Shown here piece after piece: positions 60,124 to 64,000 of a stretch of 64,000 bases of DNA; within the stretch, counting starts at the first letter, position 1; every line of letters starts with the position of its first letter. Location: NCBI RefSeq assembly GCF_015704865.1, contig NZ_JADQTO010000032.1, positions 43,407 through 107,406 on the forward strand. The letters run 5' to 3'. A program made the position numbers and the translations under genes. This stretch comes from Actinoplanes aureus (GTDB lineage Bacteria; Actinomycetota; Actinomycetes; Mycobacteriales; Micromonosporaceae). The notes below the pieces were generated by a model. It was not told the DNA's origin. It did not search any database and saw nothing but the letters and a program-made list of their open reading frames with translations.

Positions 60124-61479
60124 TCAGCCGGAGACCGACCAGTCCTGGACGTCGATCTGACTGCCTCCGTACCGGGGCGCGAAGATGCTCAGCGTGCCGA
60201 GCGACCGCAGCCGCTGATGGTCGATGAGCGGGTCGGAGTAATAGACGGCTGACGAGGTGTAGCGGATGGTCCAGTCGGTCCAGCCGGACGCCTTGGAGGC
60301 GGTCTGGATGTGCAGCTTGCGGGTGGTCGAGTCGCCGCTGGCGACGTAGAGGTTGTCCCGCGCGTCCACGGCGATGTCGCCGCGGGACAGGCGTTCCAGG
60401 AACGGCGTGTAGGTCTGGTGCCACACCTTGCTCGCCTTGTCGCGCCAGTAGTGCACCAGCACCGCGGAGTTCCGGGCGGCGGTGAAGTCGCTGTTGCTCG
60501 CGGCCGCGGCGGGCAGGTGCGAGGCCAGTACGTGCACGACGCCGCCGGCGTCGACCACCTGCGACTCCTGGTTGATCAGCCCGCGGTTCTGACCGATGTT
60601 CCACACCCGGAGGTTCGCCGCGTCCGAGCGCAGCGGGCTCGAGCCCGTGGTGGCGATGACGGTGCCCGCGTTGTTGCGCCAGGTCCGTCCCTTGTCCTTG
60701 CTGTACGCGTAGTACAGGTCATGGTTGGTGCTGGCGTTCGACGTCTCCCGGACGGTCCAGGTGACGTGCAACAACGGGTTGGCCGGGTCGTAGTTGTCGT
60801 ACTCGATGCCGAACAGGTAGGCGTTGTTGCCCGCGGTGGTGCCGTCGATGAACTCGCCGACGTAGCTCCACGCGCCTGCCCGGTACTCGTACAGCACCTC
60901 GTCGCCGGTGCCGCTGTAGCCGGTGCGGATGGCCAGTTGCAGCGTGCCGTCCGGGTGCGCGAAGAACTGCGGGTACGTCACCACGTCCATGCTCGTGCCG
61001 GTCAGCCTGGTCTGTACCGCGCCGAATCCGCCGGTGGACCAGGTCGATGAGGTGGCCAGCCCGGCGACCGACCGGCGGTAGCCGAACTGCGACGAGTGGG
61101 TGTCGAAGGCCAGGTGGATGGTGCCGTCGGCGGGGGCGATCCCGATGCTGATGGTGTTGTGCGAGTCGGTGGAGCTGGTCATGTAGTCGGTGAGGCGCAG
61201 GTTCTGCCAGGCGCCGGAGGGCAGTTGCCGCCGGGAGAGGTTCACGTATCCGCTCTGGTCCCAGAACGCCGCGTACTGCCGGCCGGCGAAGGTGACGATG
61301 CCGTCCTGCTGGAAGGACTCGCCGTTCATGTAGCCGGTGTAGGTCAGCGCGGTCCGGCCGTTCGTGGTCAGCACGGTGGTCGAGGTGTGGGTGACGGTGG
61401 GCGCGGCGGCGGCTGCCGGCGGTGCTGCGGCGACGACCAGGGTGATCGTCAGCAGGGCAATTGCCGTGAAACGTTTCAT
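60124..61479 (-). CDS. Secreted BNR_4-type propeller protein, possible polysaccharide lyase
   Basis: The 451-residue product has a signal peptide of about 25 residues and a seven-bladed propeller of the BNR_4 type. FQQDGIVTFAGRQYAAFWD and DSHNTISIGIAPADGTIHLAFDTH in the first blades carry the conserved His. Family members include lyases acting on rhamnose-glucuronate or ulvan-like bonds (PL24, PL25 and PL42 relatives). No catalytic base can be fixed from sequence alone. GGGAGCC precedes the ATG. A promoter (-35 61543-61548, -10 61520-61525) and a CebR-like box lie upstream. Confidence 0.8.
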   Translation of the reverse strand: MKRFTAIALLTITLVVAAAPPAAAAAPTVTHTSTTVLTTNGRTALTYTGYMNGESFQQDGIVTFAGRQYAAFWDQSGYVNLSRRQLPSGAWQNLRLTDYMTSSTDSHNTISIGIAPADGTIHLAFDTHSSQFGYRRSVAGLATSSTWSTGGFGAVQTRLTGTSMDVVTYPQFFAHPDGTLQLAIRTGYSGTGDEVLYEYRAGAWSYVGEFIDGTTAGNNAYLFGIEYDNYDPANPLLHVTWTVRETSNASTNHDLYYAYSKDKGRTWRNNAGTVIATTGSSPLRSDAANLRVWNIGQNRGLINQESQVVDAGGVVHVLASHLPAAAASNSDFTAARNSAVLVHYWRDKASKVWHQTYTPFLERLSRGDIAVDARDNLYVASGDSTTRKLHIQTASKASGWTDWTIRYTSSAVYYSDPLIDHQRLRSLGTLSIFAPRYGGSQIDVQDWSVSG

Positions 61480-61519
61480 AGAATGGCTCCCAGGTGGCGG
61501 GGAGGGGGATGTTCCCGAG

Positions 61520-61617
61520 ACCTTAGGCCCGTTCATCAATCGACGCAAGACGATGCATTGAGGCCCCGGTTGGGAGCGCTCCCTGCCGCTTGACCGGCGA
61601 CGGTGAGCCGGTAAGGT
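61520..61617. promoter_or_regulatory. Divergent promoters around a CebR-like box
   Basis: On the minus strand TTGCGT (61543-61548), 17 bases, then TAAGGT (61520-61525) serve the BNR_4 gene. On the plus strand TTGACC (61590-61595), 16 bases, then TAAGGT (61612-61617) serve the lipoprotein gene. TGGGAGCGCTCCCT (61571-61584) lies between them and matches the GH94 operator in 13 of 14 bases. Confidence 0.7.
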
Positions 61618-61693
61618 CGTCCGCTGCGACATCCTCCGGTCCGTCGGAGCGCAATTTAAGCCGCCCCTAATCGAATCTTAAAAGGCCGAGGAA

Positions 61694-63085
61694 ATGGACA
61701 TGCGCGCAACGCATTCGTACAGATCGGTCGCGGCGGTGATCGCCGTGGTCGCCGCTCTGGCCGCGGGAGGCTGCTCCGCGGACGACCCGGAGAGCGGCAC
61801 CAGCCCGGTCGCGGCGAACTCGTCCGCGCTACCCGGCTCCGCCGCGGCCGGACCGCCCGCGGCGGGCGCTCCCTCCGCCGGGCCCAGCGTCTCCGCACCC
61901 GTGCCGAAGGCTTCGGCGACCACCAGGACCGGGGCGTGCGGCCGGACGGCGTCGGCCAAGCCGGTCGCCCAGGTCACCGAGGTGAAGCTCGGAGTGAAGG
62001 TGACCGGGTACGGCGGGGAGGGCGACACCGAACCGCTGCCGATGGCGATCGCGGCCCGCCCCGACGGCGGCTCCTGGCTGGCCTGGCGGGGCACCGACGG
62101 CAAGGTCTACCTGGGCGAACTGGACTGCGCCGACAAGCTGGTCGGCAAGCCCACCAGCTTCGCCGGGATCGACCTCCAGGACGTGCAGGCCGACGCGAAC
62201 GGCGGTGTCCTGCTGCTCACCCGCAAGGGCACCTGCGGCACCGGGCCGCTCTGCGGTGGCGAGTCGAGCCCGTGCAACACCATGCACATGATCCGGTTCG
62301 ACAACTCCGGTAAGCAGGTCTGGCAGCAGCAGGTCACCAACCTGACCGGTGGGCGTACCGGTTACGACGACGGGGCCCGGTTCGTCTGGTGGTACCAGCA
62401 TCACGGCCGGCTGGCCACCGACGGCAAGAACTGGGCGGCCTACTTCGGGGTGGCCATCACCGTGCGGAACGGCAACTGTGTGGACATCCACCAGGGCGAC
62501 CGGATCCAGGTGGTCGGCGCCGACGGGAAGCTGGTCAGCGGGCACCGGGACGCGGCTTCGGTCGGGTGCAGTCACGCCTGGACGTCGCGGATCGTCTGGG
62601 ATCCCAGGACCAAGCGGTTCGTGGCGGTCTGCGCCACCGACAACGACTGCCGGATCGCGCGGCCGAACCCGTACCGGACGGTGGCGGCGGGCAAGTGCGA
62701 CGGCACGCTGTTCGGCGGGGATCTGGTGCTGGCCAAGAGCAAGGGCTACTGGACGGCCTGGAGCCAGGGCGGATCGGTACGCCTGGAGCACTTCACCACC
62801 GGCAAGTCGGACACCACGATCCGGACCGGGGTGTCGTCGGCGCACCCGCACCTGGTCGCGTACGGCACCGGGCGGATGCTGCTGACCTGGCAGTCCGGCT
62901 CCACGATGGCCGCTCGCGTATACGACTCCGGCACCGGCAAGGCGATCGGCGCCGAGTTCACGATCAAGGCGAAGGACCACAGTTACCAGGCGTTCAAGGC
63001 GTACCCGGACGGCAGCGCCGCCTACCCGGCCGCCGGTGGCAGCGGCACCTCGATCAGGATCGCTCGGGTACTGCCGGTGAGCTGA
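61694..63085 (+). CDS. Lipoprotein, probable beta-propeller, unknown function
   Basis: The 463-residue product has a lipobox (LAAGGC, Cys27), a Ser/Ala/Pro-rich linker (about 30-75) and a repeated-strand domain. Motifs such as PDGGSWLAWRGTDGKVYLGEL and ADANGGVLLLTRKG suggest propeller blades. Four or more paired Cys fit an exported protein. GAGGAA precedes the ATG. It is divergent from the BNR_4 gene and may share its control by a CebR-type repressor. No enzyme family is recognised. Its end overlaps the convergent GDSL gene by 32 bases. Confidence 0.72.
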   Translation: MDMRATHSYRSVAAVIAVVAALAAGGCSADDPESGTSPVAANSSALPGSAAAGPPAAGAPSAGPSVSAPVPKASATTRTGACGRTASAKPVAQVTEVKLGVKVTGYGGEGDTEPLPMAIAARPDGGSWLAWRGTDGKVYLGELDCADKLVGKPTSFAGIDLQDVQADANGGVLLLTRKGTCGTGPLCGGESSPCNTMHMIRFDNSGKQVWQQQVTNLTGGRTGYDDGARFVWWYQHHGRLATDGKNWAAYFGVAITVRNGNCVDIHQGDRIQVVGADGKLVSGHRDAASVGCSHAWTSRIVWDPRTKRFVAVCATDNDCRIARPNPYRTVAAGKCDGTLFGGDLVLAKSKGYWTAWSQGGSVRLEHFTTGKSDTTIRTGVSSAHPHLVAYGTGRMLLTWQSGSTMAARVYDSGTGKAIGAEFTIKAKDHSYQAFKAYPDGSAAYPAAGGSGTSIRIARVLPVS

Positions 63086-63827
63086 TCGAGACCCAGTCGA
63101 GGTACTTGCCGGTCCGGTCGTCGCCGGACGACCGGCCGGCGAGCCGCCGCTGGATCCAGGGAAGCACGTGCTCGCGGTAGTACCGGGCCTCGGCGAGCAG
63201 GCTGCGACTCGCCGACGGGCCGGGATCGATCACGTGCGCCTCGGTCGGGTAGCCGAGCGCGTCGAGCACCATACTGGCGACCCGGCGGTGCCCGGCCGAG
63301 TTCAGGTGCAGCCGGTCCGCCGACCAGTAGTGGCGGCGCTGGATCTCCTTGTCGTTGAACATGTCGACGAAGACCACGTCGTACTGGTCCGCGAAGCCGC
63401 GCACCGCCTCGGTCAGCGCGGCACCCTTCGGGCGCATCCGGCTGCCGAGTGGCAGATGCCCGGAGGGGTCGGCGCCGCTGAGCAGCAGGACGCGTACGCC
63501 CGCCTCGTTGCACCGCCGCACCGCGCGCTCGGTCAGCTCCACGAGGCGGGCCAGGTCGCCGCCCGGGCGCAGCATGTCGTTGCCGCCGCCGTTGAGGGAG
63601 AGCAGCGTGGGCTGCGGCGACAACGACAGAGCCGCGTCGAGCTGCTCGGTGACGATCGGTTCCAGCAGCCGGCCGCGGATCGCCAGGTTCGCGTACTGGA
63701 TGGCCTCGCCCTCGCCGGCAGCGATGCCGGCGGCGACGAGATCAGCCCAGCCCCGCTCGGTGCCGTCGGGCTGGGTGTCGCCGAGCCCTTCGGTGAAGCT
63801 GTCTCCGATAGCGACATACCGCGTCAT
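63054..63827 (-). CDS. SGNH/GDSL hydrolase
   Basis: This 257-residue SGNH hydrolase has block I IGDSF with Ser10 as nucleophile, block II Gly in LAIRG, and block III NGGGND with the oxyanion Asn. Block V is DRLHLNSAGH with the Asp and His of the triad. There is no signal peptide, so it is cytosolic. Family members are esterases or lipases; the substrate is unknown. It is the last gene of the window. Confidence 0.92.
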   Translation of the reverse strand: MTRYVAIGDSFTEGLGDTQPDGTERGWADLVAAGIAAGEGEAIQYANLAIRGRLLEPIVTEQLDAALSLSPQPTLLSLNGGGNDMLRPGGDLARLVELTERAVRRCNEAGVRVLLLSGADPSGHLPLGSRMRPKGAALTEAVRGFADQYDVVFVDMFNDKEIQRRHYWSADRLHLNSAGHRRVASMVLDALGYPTEAHVIDPGPSASRSLLAEARYYREHVLPWIQRRLAGRSSGDDRTGKYLDWVSISSPAVPERS

Positions 63828-63904
63828 GCCGTGTCTCCCGTCGGTCCCCGCTGGTGCTGAGCAACGACGTTACCCGTCGGTAGGCGAGGTTGGCCCGGCC
63901 TTGT

Positions 63905-64000
63905 GGGGCGGGCGACACCCGCCCGGCCCGGCGCGCCCTTCGCCCGGCGCGCCCGCGCCGCGCCGGGCCGTGCCGCGCCGGGCGTGCCGCGCCGCGCCGG
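63905..64000. repeat. GC-only repetitive end of the window
   Basis: A hairpin with 7-base arms (63906-63912, 63918-63924) is followed by about 70 bases made almost only of CCGGCGCG, CGCCGCGCCGGG and GTGCCGCGCCGGGC variants. No gene is seen. It lies upstream of the GDSL gene and continues past the window. Confidence 0.6.

Overview
This 64 kb window is very GC-rich chromosomal DNA with long actinobacterial genes, frequent GTG and TTG starts and ATGA/GTGA stop-start overlaps. It looks like a soil or plant-associated actinomycete, most likely Micromonosporaceae and possibly Actinoplanes. The clues are an AftD-like arabinan enzyme, an SCO7613-type membrane protein, F420-type oxidoreductases, a chemoreceptor behind a motility-type promoter, and many LacI-regulated sugar genes. 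The genus is an inference, because no rRNA or tRNA gene is present.

Layout. 0.1-8.0 kb: a cell-envelope locus with a solute-binding/vWA hybrid, a very large AftD-like glycosyltransferase fused to a methyltransferase, and a DUF3068 membrane protein. 8.2-12.1 kb: a single-polypeptide assimilatory nitrate reductase with its own flavin reductase module, behind GlnR-like half-sites. 12.3-18.1 kb: an SCO7613-type membrane protein, a divergent MarR/F420-oxidoreductase pair, and a secreted protein with KGEKP hexapeptide repeats. 18.3-24.3 kb: a 1993-residue surface protein of stacked DUF11-like and DUF7507-like repeats. 24.3-27.0 kb: a GntR regulator overlapping an ACC deaminase, then a TAT-exported intradiol dioxygenase. 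27.2-33.2 kb: a LacI regulator divergent from an ABC sugar importer and a GH127 beta-L-arabinofuranosidase. 33.4-36.4 kb: a PadR pair, a VOC protein and a repeat-filled non-coding stretch. 36.4-42.3 kb: a GH94 phosphorylase under a CebR-type operator, an acyltransferase, and two polyprenol-mannose-type enzymes. 42.3-44.5 kb: a PL3 pectate lyase and a membrane protein. 44.5-49.9 kb: a complete five-gene oxidative L-fucose pathway divergent from a GntR regulator. 49.9-56.3 kb: a coiled-coil protein, a TPR-like protein, a pentapeptide protein, an SDR/TetR pair, an LLM oxidoreductase and a PHM-like copper lipoprotein. 56.5-63.8 kb: a GH43 arabinan enzyme, a chemoreceptor, a PadR regulator, a BNR_4 propeller protein, a lipoprotein and a GDSL hydrolase.

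How it works together. Much of the region suits life on plant material. Secreted enzymes (GH43 with AbfB, PL3, BNR_4) attack arabinan, pectin and acidic glycans. A LacI-controlled importer and intracellular GH127 take up beta-arabinofuranosides. GH94 phosphorolyses cello-oligosaccharides. L-fucose is burned to pyruvate and lactate. ACC deaminase uses the plant ethylene precursor. Several start regions carry clear operators, namely four LacI-like sites, CebR-type boxes and MarR, PadR, TetR and GntR palindromes. Several regulators look leaderless. Two genes have degenerate tandem duplications of their own 3' ends just beyond the stop codon. I see no CRISPR array, insertion sequence, phage gene or RNA gene.
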